NCBI RefSeq assembly: GCF_050436995.1
Contig: NC_134745.1
Coordinates: 3,968,001 to 4,032,000, forward strand
DNA from: Anticarsia gemmatalis
Taxonomy: Eukaryota > Arthropoda > Insecta > Lepidoptera > Erebidae
Length of the DNA stretch: 64,000 nucleotides
Reading direction: 5' to 3'
Shown piece by piece: positions 1 through 14,269 of this stretch (position 1 is the first letter of the stretch; the number at the start of each line of letters is the position of its first letter). Both the position numbers and the translations under genes were made by a program. Below the pieces are notes generated by a model. That model did no database searches and had not been told where the DNA came from. It saw only the letters and a program-made list of their open reading frames with translations.

Positions 1-1639
1 CCTACATAAACGAAAGAAATGCCATGTTTATTAAATAATTTATGATTTCATAAAACCGGTATAGTAACATACCGTCCAATTAAAAAATAATCTAATCAAT
101 CTTGAATCCACAACGATTATAGCTTACTATAAAAAAGTAAACCAATTTCCCTAGAAAAATTACGTATAATATCGCACCAACACTTCCAGTTCGCAACAAG
201 GCGAGTGAAAACGCAACGACATCGACGCAAGCGCACACACACATACACACATACAAGTGACATTACGAGTAAAGCGTATGTGTGCGTTAACTCTTTCTTC
301 ATAGTTCAATATATTGATGCAAGCCTCGCTGCTGCTTAACGATTTATAACACAAAATAAAATTATTTTTAATATAACACTTGTATGAGAAACAAATTTTG
401 TTTTTTTTCTTAACAGATATTTTATGATTGAGAAATTCTCATGTACTTGCTAAAATTTCTATCGACCTTTGACGTTTGATTCATAACATAAAAGATATAT
501 TTGTATTAACTGTATTCTAAACCTCAAATTTAAGTTAGCTGTACTGCAGTTAAAGTACTTATAATCGACTAATATTAGAACCTTTACATATCAGCAAATG
601 TAAAACAAAAGTAGCGTCAGGTTCTATTTATACTCCAAATATTTTTCCATTCTAACCCGCTTTCATGTGCCACAAACTTTATTCTAACACAACCACTACT
701 ACTGTGGGACAAATTAATATAAAAAAATATTTAAATTAAAGTAAAATATTCTGTGTAAGTCAAAGGGTCACATGACACATCGATTAGCATATTGAGACAC
801 GAATAAGTTCGTGTATTAACAAGATGACGGTTCAGACCATGACATCTGCCCCTCACGGCAGACACGGCGGAAACAGACGTCCTCAAGACAGTCACGACAA
901 ACTCACCTTAACTCACTTTATTGAAGGTATTGTTTAAAGTTCAATTAAGTAGAAGTTAGAGGACCAGTTCCACGGGTTATAGTTACGTGTTGGATAAGGT
1001 ATCTGATAGATAAACTGTGTGGAAATATACAAAAAAGTACTACTTGGTAAGTTCACCGGCACTCGTTAATAAGTCGGGAAACCGGCCATAGCGCAGAGTT
1101 TTGAAGGAGACTGGAAACCTATCTAAAAAATTACGGACATAAATATATGAAGTAATTATTTAAATACTTAAAATACCTCATTTTAGGTGACCACAATACT
1201 AATATTTAAACATATGACTATTTAGAAACAAAATTAAGTAACTTCAACCGCAAAAGTTGCGTCGATATTCATCTCGCGTATTTAATCTAAATCTCTTTAT
1301 AATACGTGGTATGCATGATTTTATCATATTCATAGATTTATAGGCTTGGTTTTTGTTCAGTAGCTCTACAGATCAATCAACTTCGCACTGATAGAATATA
1401 AACCTGCGGTTTTGGCCTCAATGTCGTAACAGCCATACTGACTTGATTTCATTAATCTTGGGAAACTGCATTGACTAGACGTGTTTATCTAATAGATATA
1501 GTATTGATCAATCTATTGAGTGAGTTAATGGCTAAATAATATTAGAACTGTGCTTTAAACATTATGCTCTAGGCTGTATGAATAGATGAAGATGCTTTAA
1601 TTATTATTTTGTAGAATGTAAGATTAGAAAATAATTTAA
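1..1639. other. AT-rich non-coding stretch
   Basis: I see no coding region, RNA gene or recognisable mobile element here. The only simple structure is a short CA-rich microsatellite at about 232-252. The block could be intron or intergenic DNA; nothing in it decides which. Confidence 0.6.
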
Positions 1640-1899
1640 TCCATACTAATATTATAAATTCGAAAGTAACTCTGTCTGTCTGTCTGTCTGTCTGCTACTC
1701 AATCACGCCTAAACTACTGAACCAATTTGCATGAAATTTGGTATGGAGATATTTTGATACCCGAGAAAGGACATAGGCTACATATCATCACGCTACGAGC
1801 AAAAGGAGCAGAGTACCAGTAAAAAATGTTACAAAAACGGGGAAAAATTTCACCCATTTGCTCTTATTGGATGCAAGCGAAGTTGCGCGGGTCGGCTAG
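1640..1899 (+). mobile_element. Non-autonomous Helitron (mosaic copy)
   Basis: The element starts with TC (TCCATACTAATATTATAAAT) directly after an A and ends in CTAG directly before a T, which is the classic Helitron A|TC...CTAG|T arrangement without target duplication. A short hairpin (GCAA / TTGC around GCGAAG) lies just before the terminal GGGTCGGCTAG. A CTGT microsatellite (about 1672-1694) follows the 5' end, where related copies in this window have a TTTG repeat. The 3' half (ATCATCACGCTACGAGC through GAAGTTGCGCGGGTC) closely matches the copies at 37850 and 45894, so the 5' and 3' halves appear to come from different subfamilies. It encodes no protein and would depend on a Rep/helicase supplied elsewhere. 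Confidence 0.85.
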
Positions 1900-4800
1900 T
1901 TATCTATAAAATTGAAATTCTAATCTCAAAGAATAATCAAGAGATCACAGTCAGTCTGTACTTTCATAGAGGTGCTGGACTACATGTTACATCAAGTTAA
2001 AATATAATTAAGATGACCATTTAAGGTCATAGACCCTTGTTTTATAATTAATAGGTAAAAGAGTAGTCTAAGTCTAAGTATCGATTTAAAACCCCTGGTC
2101 ATTACCTATTCTGAACGACGGGATAAGTTGATAAGGTGCAACAGGATGTTAAATCTGATAGCTTTGATTATTACTATTATTAAAACTTAGTACTAAAATA
2201 CTACCGTAAATAAAGAGCAGACATCGTAACACACTTTACGGTACATAATTACTCCATGTGAAATGAGGAATGACCAATATACACATGACAAGCAGAACGC
2301 AAGCACACAAGTTTGAGTGCACAAATACGCAAGTAATTATAAGTAGACAATAACCGTCGAACACATTAACATAACGGCATAAAACTTCCTTCCTCAGCAA
2401 ACGGCACTTTCTTTCCTTTATTTAATACGGCACTAATTAATTGCGCAAGTGTATTGCACAATAGGAAATGCACCATAAGAAGCATCTTGATTGATACTGT
2501 GACTATATTAACTTTTCTCATGATATGTCATGGAAGTTGTTAGCGGAACTAGGTAGTCTAATTGGTTCTAGTTGCTTTCGCACTTAAAAAGCAGGAGAGT
2601 ATGATTTCGAAACTATACAAGTAAATGAATTAAAACAGCTAGGCTTATGATATTAGCTTACCTACCCTTAGCTACCCTTATCCGTTCATGCATTTTTCAA
2701 ACCCTTGTCCAAGTTGTATCTAGTTTTTAGAACCAGAAGGTATGTTCAGGTCTAATTTTTTTTTGTCAAATATTTTGATGAGATCATTGAACCAAAGATT
2801 CTTTGCGATTTATGAAGTGTGTGTTAATGACAGTATGAATAAAAGATTCATTGAACTTATTCACTTTATTATTTACCTTTGTTTGGAAAAAAGAATTCTA
2901 CATAGAATAGTATTATAATTGCCTACACGATTTTCGGCCCTGTCAAATTGCATACTTCATTCCATTTGACCAAATTCTTAAAGTCATTTACTAACAATAT
3001 CAAATTGATAAAATTAATTAGCAAAAAATAATTTGATGTCTGTCATATTGTTATAATCTACCTTGAACCAGGCATTTTTATGAACGCATCACGAATTTAA
3101 TTTTAAAACCAATGCTGCAATATTTTTTTCTTCATTATAAAAACAATGTTAGTGCTAATAACGCACGTAGAAACAACTTTCGGCCTGTGATTTTACTTAT
3201 AAAAGAAAATTACAAATCTCATATTGGTTTAGCCGTTTCAAAGATTAACTCCCGGCAAAACAAATTTCATCTCCATATTATCTAACAAGGAATTCAGCAT
3301 TATTTGTTCAAGAATTAGCCAATTCACATTTGAATTGGAAAATCATTGGAACACCCGAATTGTGTACATAAATGTAGTAATTAGACGACAACTTACATAA
3401 GGCGAGCTCAGAAATACGAAAGTTGCCATTTCACCGGTGAACGATGTGTTATGTTATGGCTTACGATTTCTCACTGACTTTGCATACTGCCACTGGAGAA
3501 AGAATGGTCAATGAGAGAAAAAGATGGACGACTTTCCGTCTCTCTCCTACAATCTATTGCTAAAAGATCTCCTAGACATTTTTATAGTTTAGCTGTGTCA
3601 AGATGACTATCTTCATTCAGTTGAATCTAAACATTTGTTCTTTGATATCAATCATTTAGAAGCCATTAACCAGTCACACCCATAGCTTGACCCTGCTAAA
3701 AATTATTTCGCTGTGCGTTTAATATGAATACCATATCGATTACACTTATAATAATATTTTATTTATATATTATGATATCATTGTATCCTAAATTATGTTA
3801 CAGTTGCCGCTAAATCCACCTACGTTTAGATGCCAATTTACAATTTTGATATAGCACAGCATAAAATACTTAAATATTTATATAAATTTCGCATAGAATA
3901 AGTTCTGCATCCATAGGTCATATATGACGCTGTGATACGTTATTTTACGCAGTATACCAAACGAATCAGATTGATTCACCCGTGAAATATAATAGAGCCT
4001 GACATTGGCGGAAGCCTTGACGTAGATTACTAAATCTAGTTATGAGAATACGAACAAAATCTTTTATTGCACCACGGAAATGTAAAACTTGTTTTGTGGT
4101 CATTAAATTATATTTTTTCCTTCAATCGCTTGTTAATACTCTTATTAACTTGTCATAGTGTTATTTGTGATAATTATTTCAACGCCCATTGAATGGTTCA
4201 ATATTGATTTTTATTTTACGCATCGATGGGCCGTACAATACGCGGCATAAATTATATTTATTTTGTTTGATTTAAGCCGACTGTACAGTTGATACACGCC
4301 TTAAAAGTAATATATAATATGAAATAGATACACTCATAGCAAATACAAATAAAAATTTTGAAGTTTCCTAAAATATGCCAACGGAATCATGCCACTTATT
4401 GTCTAAGTTAACATGCATTTTGAATAATTTGCGATACATCAATTTTAAAAAGACGCAAATGTCTTTAAAAATTCTCAATTCAGATATAAATCTGAACACG
4501 TATATTGCATTTATTTGACACAACAACACATTATATACTATTTTAAATAATACTGAATAATATTTATATAATATGTTTGTGAGGCCTTGAATGAATGAAG
4601 ATGCTTCAAGCACCCGTCTCAGATCGCACGCTTGAATGTCGAGTGGACAAACAGTACACGATCACTATTGTACGATTCATTAGCACTCGACAAGTTGTTG
4701 TAGCTATGGTATTGAGGCAATAAAGACGTACTAATGACATGAGATAGAGCAAATATTTGAGTAAAAGATTTTACCACGGGATTAGATGGATAAGGTAAAT

Positions 4801-7800
4801 CTCAAAATTATGGTTAAGCTTTTTAAAGTTAGAGTACACTTATTTTATATATATTGACTCGATTCAGATTGTATTGGAAAAAGATTGCCAGGAAAATAAA
4901 AATACTTTCTGATATGTGTTGATGTGAAACCTATTTAAAAATGGAAATTAGATATTGGAGTCACTTCCTTTTTTCATAAAAGTTTCTAGAATAAATTTAT
5001 AAAAAAAGAGCTCTAATCTCCTGAATAAAATAGTTAATTTCCCGTCTAAAATAAATGAATAAACCACCTTAGAATAATCATGTGAACATTATAGAACCTT
5101 CATTACTTTACATTACTCTCATATAATATTTAACCCTACACGTTGAAATACCATTCAGGGCAAAATACGCACTGTTTCATACATTTCCGATCACTATTGG
5201 CATTGAAAAATTATGCCGGCAAGTTATTGTCATTACTCATAATAACTAACATAACAAGCGTCAGGAAATCGTTGTCATAAACCGTTCCGTTCTTACGAGT
5301 CTACTTTACTATCTGAATAATTATATGCCAATAACTTTGTGGCAGTAAACGAAAGTTGACAGGACAAGGTGTAAGTTTATGCCTTGTTGTAAATAGTTGT
5401 CGCTTATTTGCTATCGTTGGTCTGTGTTGTTGTCGTTCCTGATAATAAATAAGTATAGTAAGTTGAATTTACTGATGCCCAGCTTCTGAGGTACATTTAA
5501 CGGTAGTTTATCTATTAAATAGCTTTTAAACTCATATGAAAAAACGCTGGAGAGAATGACTTCCAGTCTTCCCACGGTAAATAAATTGAGTCAGGTTATA
5601 CCTATTAGCATCTGTGCATACATTTAAGGCATTTTATTTCGCTTTTGTCTTTGCCAGCAGCTTCAACCAATTATTGCGTTCTGTAAAATGCACTGGATGG
5701 AGGATACATTAATATAGGTTTTAATATCGATTTTTAATTATTGCTGTACAAACCGGTTCGTAATTCCAAGTGTAAAAGAGGTCCATTTTAAATTGAACTA
5801 TGACATCAAATCATTCACATCCTGGAAACATAATACATTCATTGAATTAAACAAACGCATTTATATGCATCAGCTATTCTATCAAATTTAAGAGCTGATA
5901 AATAAAATCTGACTATTATATACTACACCTGCGCTACGTGTTAACCTTTGACTTAATGTGTCATTACAATTCATTATATTTACATTGCATTAAAATATAA
6001 ACAAGATTTTCCATCTAGATGTTATATTATTCTTATGTAACGCCAATTTTTCGTTCGGATTCAGTTTTTATGCCAGTCAATAAAACGCTTCGGATAATCG
6101 TTCGATCATCTCGCAAAAAGTTGTCAAAATGTCAAACAATCATTAAGTTACGTGTCCATTAATCAGAAAAACGGAATCAATTTGTCGAAAAAATTCAAAG
6201 TAAATTCACGCGCCAATAGTTAAAACAACGATCGTTGTAAATAGGATTAAGTAATAGTTACGTAAAAGTGATTAGCCGAAATAATTAGTGACGGTGACAT
6301 TACAACACGGTCAACGCGCTGGGTAATGCACCTGTTAGGGTGGAACAATGCGCCCGCGTCGAAGAAAGTGTTCACGCACACACACACACACATCATGACC
6401 ATGAAAGTCCGCAATGAAACAATCAAAAGAAGTGCAATTCCGTGACTCGCTTTACGTCGGACAGCGTAAGTCGTTGCGCAATAGATGTAATCGAACTTAC
6501 TTGTAATTTGTTGCAGGTTTCGTGGAGCAATTAATGAAACGCGTATGTTACGTTTGATACTGTAACTAGAATACGATAATCAATTCTTAAGTACACGAGA
6601 CTGCCAAACCATTACTTTTGGTGTACGTTTAGTTATTCAAACTAGAAAACCGAAAAGTTATTAGATACTAAATAATATAGATATCTATGTAAAACCCACA
6701 TAAATAGTCGGATTACAGGTTTAAACCTTTCTTTAATCAACCAGTTTATTTCATCTTAAACTTAAGTTACCAAATTTTCATGGCCGAAATTGCAGCGTAG
6801 GTACAATAAATCGAAAAGTTGACGACATTTTTATCAACAACATTAAAATATTTACGCAAACTTTGAACAAGATTAATTGAGTAAAGAATTACAAGACAAC
6901 ATTTATTTTGGTATAAAAGTAACAGTTGCGGATTGATTTACGATCTTTGAAGAAGGTTACTGAGGTTCTTGGCTACATACGTTCCAAATCTGTAGCCATT
7001 AGTGATTATGTCACGATATCTTCGCGAACTCGTTAACGTGCGTGAGAATCAAAACTGTATTTAATTTGTAAATGACGATGTATACACGACCTTAAATAAG
7101 GTATGTTACACAATAAGTTGACGGTTATGGCGGTTTGATTGATACAATTACGTTGGAAATATTAAACTTTCTTTTTTTACGGTGCTATATGGATAGAAAA
7201 GAATTTGATGGGGAATGATATAATGTGTTTTATTCTCACAGCCAGTAAATAGTAATTTTAATACTGCAGTATCAGAAATAGCATGTCATAAGACAAGCAA
7301 CAATTTGAAATCGTTAGACGCTGGATAAAATTCAAGCAACCATCTAGGCCTACAGGTTTTTAGAACATGAACTAACTAACCTATTTGTTATAACATTACT
7401 TTCTGTAAATACTTCAACACAAGGAACTCTTTGCTCGATCTATTTTCTCTTTACTATAATATTGCTAAACCTTTGTCCTTATTTCCGTATGCATCTTAAC
7501 ACATAAGGTATACTAGATATAAGTGATGGAGTGGAGTGATCGAGTGATGGATTTTATACCACGTAGGTCTTAAGTGTACAATTTTCGGCTATTGCAAATC
7601 TATGAACCTGTTGCAATATTGTAATGTGCCATAAAACAATGCACAATTATCTACTCGTGACATATAAACGCACGATTATTATGCAAATGTGCCGTTTGTA
7701 AAACTTCTAACCTATTATATAACCAATAACTAAAGATAAAACCTATGGCTATCGATAGATTTGCGAAATGAACTAACAATAATAGACACCTACACTTAGT

Positions 7801-8280
7801 GTGTCCAAATTCATCAAAATAGTGATTTAATGTGATTAAGCAATGTTTATGAGGATATATTTAGATACAGTTACTTAAGGTGTGGGTCAACATGCTTTGA
7901 CACTTAATTCCATTTTGAAATTGTGTTCGGGAAATTCTAACTTTATGTAGTCTGATTAAGTCTAGTGACAATTGGTAGTAAATTGACTGTACAATAACAA
8001 AGATTGTGTTGGCATTAAAAGTCGTGAAAGTACCGCTAAATACTAAAAACGTCGGTATTCTGAAGTATTTATAATGTTCGTGGTTTGAGTCCCAAATCTA
8101 TAAAAACACTTCAAGTTTAACTATCCTTTTGTATTCAAATCTAACTCGCTAATAAATTTACGATGATCCAAACATTCCACAATTTACTAATTCAATAAAC
8201 GTGTACACTCAAAAGTTCAATGGTACATTCACACGTACGATAAAGATACGGGCAATTAAGTAATTTCGTAATACATGTAT
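1900..8280. other. AT-rich non-coding stretch
   Basis: I found no gene or clear mobile element in this stretch. A (CA)8 microsatellite sits at about 6377-6392, and a short inverted repeat (TGTCGAGTG / CACTCGACA) at 4637-4692. Open frames here are short and AT-driven, with no domain or codon pattern. If the signal-peptide exon at 14970-15018 belongs to a large gene, this could be one of its introns. Confidence 0.55.
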
Positions 8281-8640
8281 TTACGACAATACCTTGAAGC
8301 AATGTACAAAGGCTACTTTGACCCTATACCGGGCTGCGTGAAGCAACAATACGCATCGCACATTTTAAGGTCAACTGCAGAAGAGTTTTCTACTATAGTT
8401 GGGCCTTTACAAACGTGCAAACTCTGACTTAATTAAAAGAATGACAAGAGTAGGACAGGGTGTAAGTGCGAGCGGGAGAGCCCGATTATGTGAAAACAGT
8501 ATGACAACGAACAAGAAATTCTCTTGTTTTCTTCGGTATTTATTTTACGTAGCAGTGTGGTACGAAAAGGCTCAGGAACCTATATCAGATAATCGCTGTC
8601 GTCGTCTTTAGAGCATCGTTTTGTGTGTGTATTACTACAC
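8281..8640. other. Unassigned moderately GC-richer stretch
   Basis: This stretch is slightly richer in GC than its surroundings and contains a 70-codon plus-strand frame (8399-8611) with basic and cysteine residues but no recognisable domain and no splice context that I can support. A purine-rich, CG-containing run near 8440-8490 (GTGCGAGCGGGAGAG) resembles motifs in repeats and promoters, but I cannot assign it. It may be an old repeat. Confidence 0.25.
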
Positions 8641-9332
8641 AGATGATAAATATAAAATAATTTGGACATCATTTTAATTTTAAGTTCTACTAGCACACAA
8701 CGTGGTAAAATGGTTGCCTTTGCTGTTGGTTATGGTGTAAATAATTTATTGTTATCTAAAATCGCAATATGTAAAGAAGCTTCTTATTAAGCAATAAAAT
8801 GTACAGGTTTCTAAGTAAATCTGCCTTTATAATTAACCATCTCATTGACTCCACTTTACGCCCACTCAAATTTTTGTATACTTAATCCTCTCAAATATTT
8901 ATGATATACATGCATATTTAATATTTACAATACCAACATAAATTAAGTATACAAAATTTATTTTAAAATGCCTAGCACGGGCTCATGCAAATATTCTAAA
9001 GACAAGACAAATCTTCAAAAAGTATAACATTGCGCTGCTTGAAGCTACGCTACTTAAAGTCTTGAAGAGGTCTTTAGCCAAATAAATGTGGGAAATGCAA
9101 TATTATGCTTTGGCTATTGATAAATAACTTTATGGCTATCACATGACAACATTGTCGTTCCTATTATTCGCTTGCAGAACCACTTTTGTCACACGCATAC
9201 GTCAACGGTTCTCGTGTCCGCACAATGTACAAAATGGTCCAAGAAAAACTTAAAAAGCTTGAAACACAGGGTATCCTAGTTCAGGCACACATCTGGACAT
9301 GATCTTGCACTCACGTCACTATAGCTAGCCAG
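8641..9332. other. AT-rich non-coding stretch
   Basis: No gene, RNA or repeat was recognised in this interval. Confidence 0.55.
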
Positions 9333-9358
9333 TTGTCGATAGTGACAGAGAATCGCGC
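9333..9358 (+). mobile_element. End fragment of a TA-flanked MITE
   Basis: A short stretch (CCAGTTGTCGATAGTGAC then AGAGAATCGCGC) followed by TA matches the terminal inverted repeat of the MITE family found complete at 57166-57343. Only the end is recognisable; the rest of the element is lost or too diverged to read. Confidence 0.4.
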
Positions 9359-9360
9359 TA

Positions 9361-10899
9361 TTGTTACCCCATGCTAAGCTTCTTCAATCAAAACGCAATA
9401 AAACAAACCAAATCAACAGATCTATTCGCAACCTTGACCCTTTCGACATTATTGTCACATATTAATGTTTTATTTATATATATATGCGTGAGCGTTATAC
9501 GTCTTACTCGATACGTTATATAAGTAATTTATGGGCATTGTGTGACGAAATCATTAATAATGTGTTTTTTTGAAAAATATTGAGGAACTACTCATGAGAC
9601 AGATTGCACGAGTTTTGTTTACACATAGAGATGAACAAATATCGCTTATTGTGATATGTTTTAGTTCTATTATAACTAATTTTGCATTTACCGTTTAATT
9701 ACATTTTAACTGTGCCTCTTACACTTGATAGATTAATAACGCTTACATACTCGACACATTAAGCATACTGTTTATGCAACTAAAAAGTGTCTTCAAGAAA
9801 CTACCAGATACAATTATAATTCTATTCTACTAAACAGTACTCCAACCCAGATTAATTTTTTAACAAATCGTGCAATGTTATGCAATAATCTATTAAATAT
9901 ATATCCCAATCTTCCACAATACATACATGCAAACATTTATAATTTTTCCTCGTTTAAACAGTTACATATTATCCAACAAATGCACGCGAGCACATTCTAC
10001 ATAAGCATTTTACTTACACCACTTTGTATTTACTATTAGTACTAATAACGGATAATGGAGCTTGCAAATAGATTTGTGTCTGTCATATCACTATGTCGGC
10101 TTAGGTTTGACGGGCTGATAGGCGTATGAAAGTGAAAATAATAATAGTACGCATGTGCCTATTATGGTGTCATAATTTGCTGGATTGTTTTAAGACTTAA
10201 TTGAAAATGACAATGCGTTTGTCTGTTTACTTATCTTTCAATATTCTATTAAATAATTAGCCGATTGTTTGATTCCGATATCAATAGTTGAATGTTGAAA
10301 ACAAAATTTCAGATAATGCGATCGTATTTTTTTTTATTTATACTGATTAAATTGTTTTGTTAGAATGTGATTTTAAATATCTTTACCTACATTTTCAAAG
10401 AGGTAACAAAACTACTTTTGTCCTTAAAGCTTGTATACTTTTAAAGGTCAAATAGTATTGCAAATCTATTGTCTAGTTACTAAATACATGCACCATTTTT
10501 GGATATACTAAGTGCTCTTGTGAAAGTGCTTAAATGCACTTGAATGCGTTCAACACGAAGTATTTCTAAACTTTGTTCAATTTACGGACATTGTTATGTA
10601 CAACGAATCGCCGATTTCTAGAACTACATTTTTCTAAGCAGAATTTTAAATGCATCTTTGTTAGTATGTCGTTATTGCTTAAACAATATTTGCAAGTATA
10701 AAAAAATAAACTACATCATTTACAAAGGTTTAATAAATTATTCAAAATGTGCAATACTTTTTTAATCGCAAAGAAATAATTAATAATAACCGATGCAAAA
10801 GCAAATTCTAAACACATCCTCGCTGACCTAAAAATATATGCAATACACAACAGTCTAGTTATACCTTAAAGTTCTTGGCAAAGACTGTTATCATGAAAT
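9361..10899. other. AT-rich non-coding stretch
   Basis: No gene, RNA gene or repeat family was recognised here. The sequence is strongly AT-rich with frequent stops in all frames. Confidence 0.55.
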
Positions 10900-11115
10900 T
10901 ACATTAGGGTCAGTCCCGCTCTCCCTCAAGGGAGTCTTAACCTAGTATTTTCGAGGAGTCAATGACCTAGATCGTATGTCGCCTAGATGTGTGCCTAGGA
11001 CATACAGACAGACTCGCGTCGCATCACTAATGCTATGTTTGTGAAACTGCCACCAACCTTGGCCGACATTATTGGACATCTATTGTCGGATTTATGGTTA
11101 TAAACCTGATGAGGC
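10900..11115 (-). other. Unassigned GC-richer segment, possible old coding or repeat relic
   Basis: This segment stands out from its AT-rich surroundings. Read on the minus strand it has a pyrimidine-containing run ending in CATCAG (a weak splice-acceptor look) and then an open frame of about 36 codons containing the stretch VGGSFTNIALVMRR before a stop. No domain is recognisable. It could be an exon, a fragment of a mobile element, or chance. I do not assign a product. Confidence 0.2.
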
Positions 11116-14100
11116 AAGTGACTACACCTTAGATTATGATTTTGGCAATAATAATAAATAAATTTATAGTAACAATATTTATTCGTGTAACGTATCAAAA
11201 ATCAGTCTTATTATGCAACTTGGTTTGAATATAAGCTGCAACTAACAAACTTAAAAACGGAGTCTACGTGCTCTGTGGTAAAATTTTGTTTGAAACATTG
11301 ACACAACTTTGAAATTGAAATGCAAAACCACATTCTTCCTATATTTCCTTCTATGAATTTTCCAAAAAAAATGCAACAACACAATTTACAATCACAAAAA
11401 ATATTACAATACCTTGTCAAAATACTAAATAATACAATTATAAAAAAATAAATCAATTCTTTTTTTATTGCTTTTTTTAATATTTGAAATATGAGCTTCT
11501 ACATTGCCGCACCCGTATCTATGGAATTTTAATTGCATAGTGTATGGACATCAAGGTTTCGCATTGATTAAGTCTTTATTCCCGTAGAAAACAAATATTT
11601 ATGTGACAATTATTTATTCCAAGGTACTCAAAAACTTTTGTAATAATTTTATCGAAACAAGATTTGTCGGGTATAATATTATATTCTAGGCATAACTAAT
11701 CCTGTCCTTAATTAATACTTTCATTAAAGTTACATCTCCTACACTAAACCGTATCTTATATGTATAGCAGGGTCTTTTACAAACATACAAACAACGGACA
11801 CATAGTACAACGAAACCCGAAACAATTATTTGTCTTGTTCAATGTGGGAACCAACTCACTACCGGACACCACAACAACTGCGCCATTTGAACCGAACAAC
11901 TCATACATCTCAAACCAATTAAAACCATACTCAAAACAATTACACAGTATTACTTCAACGCTCATATAACATAACATAACAGTACATAACTGACATCGCA
12001 TCGCCATACATCGCTCGCATTACATCGCGATATCGCACCAACATGAAAGCGGTAACGCAATCGCTTGACCGACGCCGCGTGAACAGAAAGTGACCGTCAT
12101 GGGTTCACTATAAAGTACAACAGTCGTTAAGACAAGTCGTTACATACATACATACAAACAGACATACACACATAAAATCACGCTTTGTTTCCATAAGGGT
12201 GGGCAAAGCGCAAGTGATAACAGTGTTACAAATTATGTCAAGCTATATACATATAAGAAACTTATTTCAATCTGTAGAAAAAACTGCTCATTTTGTTTCT
12301 TCAATAAACTACATTTCCTTCATACATTGCTAATCAACGACTGACTTTTAACATGCTCGAATACTTTGTCATACCGGGAAAAAGGATATGGGATTTTACG
12401 GTTCCGGCTAGATTTGAAACGAAATTATTCTTTTTCTTTTTTTCGATGCTAAAACCAAGATGGTAAAGGAAGCACCTTGTAAAATATTTAAATGATTAAA
12501 ACTTGCGGAAATGTACCTAAAAACGCATTTAAACAAAATGAAATAAATATTTTTGTTTCTTAATATTCGTAAAGTTAAGCAACCTAGAAAACCTGAAAAC
12601 TGAAATGAAACTTAGCATTTCGGTAATATAATTATGAAACTTACTAAAAATATGATTTCATTTTTCAAAAACTCACACCAAATACATACATCAAACTCTT
12701 GAACCAAGACTCAGTAAATCGAAAACGAAAAACTGGTGATAAATCCAAACGCATTGTGTACACGTTTTGTTGCAATTCACATTAACACAACAAAACCACC
12801 GAGAATAATCTCTCTATACGTATTAAGTAATAGTTTTCTTTGTACGCGTTTTCGTGAAAAATGCCCGTGTCCGTATCAATCTTACCGTTGTGGGCCAGCT
12901 TTTGCATATGTTGCGAAGACATTGTGAAATTTGTACGGTATTTGAGCAAAACACCGTGACTAGGAGCACAAAGAACTACAATATCCGGGGCACATCGGTT
13001 TTTCGTTGAAAGAATTTCGTGAATTGTGCTCTTGACATTCTTTCAAGATTCGTTTGAAGACTAGACTTAAGTTTTTTTTATCTTAAGTGGTTGGTGGTCC
13101 TTGGTTTTAGACCTTGTGTTAGTCCTTTATGTCTGAGGTCTTTGTCTAAGCAATTGCTAGATGATAATCATCGTAGCATATGTGGTATATAGTGCCGTTG
13201 TCTAGCGTGACGCTTGGAAGATAGTTAAACTACCGGAGCTTGTATGTCGGTTTATAAATCCTGGCAAGCATTAAAATATAGAGCTAACCCCATAGCTTTT
13301 ACAAAATTCTTTTACAAATTTAAATTGAACTCTAATATTTATTATAAACCCATTGCTGTTTAACGAACATATTTTAAACTGAATGCATTGAGACTAGTAC
13401 TTAAAAACATCGAGATAAAATCAAAATACAAACGCAATATATTATAACACTGTATTGTATTTTAAGCAGACAATAAGACGCTGGCCATTATATCAGATAT
13501 TTACATTTCAAATTATAACATTCAGTATGAAAATGCGATATTTAGATACTATATTATTATATTGGTATTTATTATTCATTTATATTTTTTATTTTTGGCT
13601 AAATCCGGATTCTCACGTCGAAATTTGTAGTGAAAAAGTATAGGTAAGTTTTTTTTTTTATTTTGTGTCTTTTCGCACTTCTTACCAATGACATAAACCT
13701 GCGCTATAGATTATTGTGTTGACCTACAGATTTTATAATAGCATTTACGGGACATCATGACTCACATAATGTCATCTACCTTATAAGAATTTATTGACAT
13801 AATTTAAGAATTTTCGCAGTTCGTATAATGGTAATTTTCCTAATCTTTATGTTTATTAGATTATAATTTATTGCGTGATTCTTTTTCAGATATTACGCCT
13901 CCTCAGTCTAGACAAGATATAGGTTTCAAATATATGTCATTATGCATTGATATAACATTGAATTATAATCAGTTTTTTATTCTAACTGTAACCTTAAAGC
14001 CTTCTCATGCATACGTAAAGAAATATTTATAACACTGATTGAATGATTAGTCTATTTTTACGCCTCATATTTTTTCTGGGTTGAATGATACTTTCGTAAC

Positions 14101-14269
14101 AGCGCGACAGTTTTACTACGCTAAAACACGCAAACTATAAAAATAATTGTATTTCGTTCTATAAGGAAATACACAATTACATCTTAAGTTCAAGCAACTT
14201 TGAACAGCATTTACGTAATATTTATAACAATCAATATAACGAACTAATTTGTTTACAATCGCTCAAGGC
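11116..14269. other. AT-rich non-coding stretch
   Basis: No supported gene or mobile element. A short CATA microsatellite lies at about 12141-12160, just downstream of a CG-containing patch (about 12010-12120) that includes TATAAAG. I could not connect this patch to any transcript. Confidence 0.5.

Noticed and set aside
12010..12140. Promoter suggested by TATAAAG and a CG-rich patch
   Set aside because: No initiator at the expected distance and no plausible downstream coding exon; TATA-like words are frequent in AT-rich DNA.
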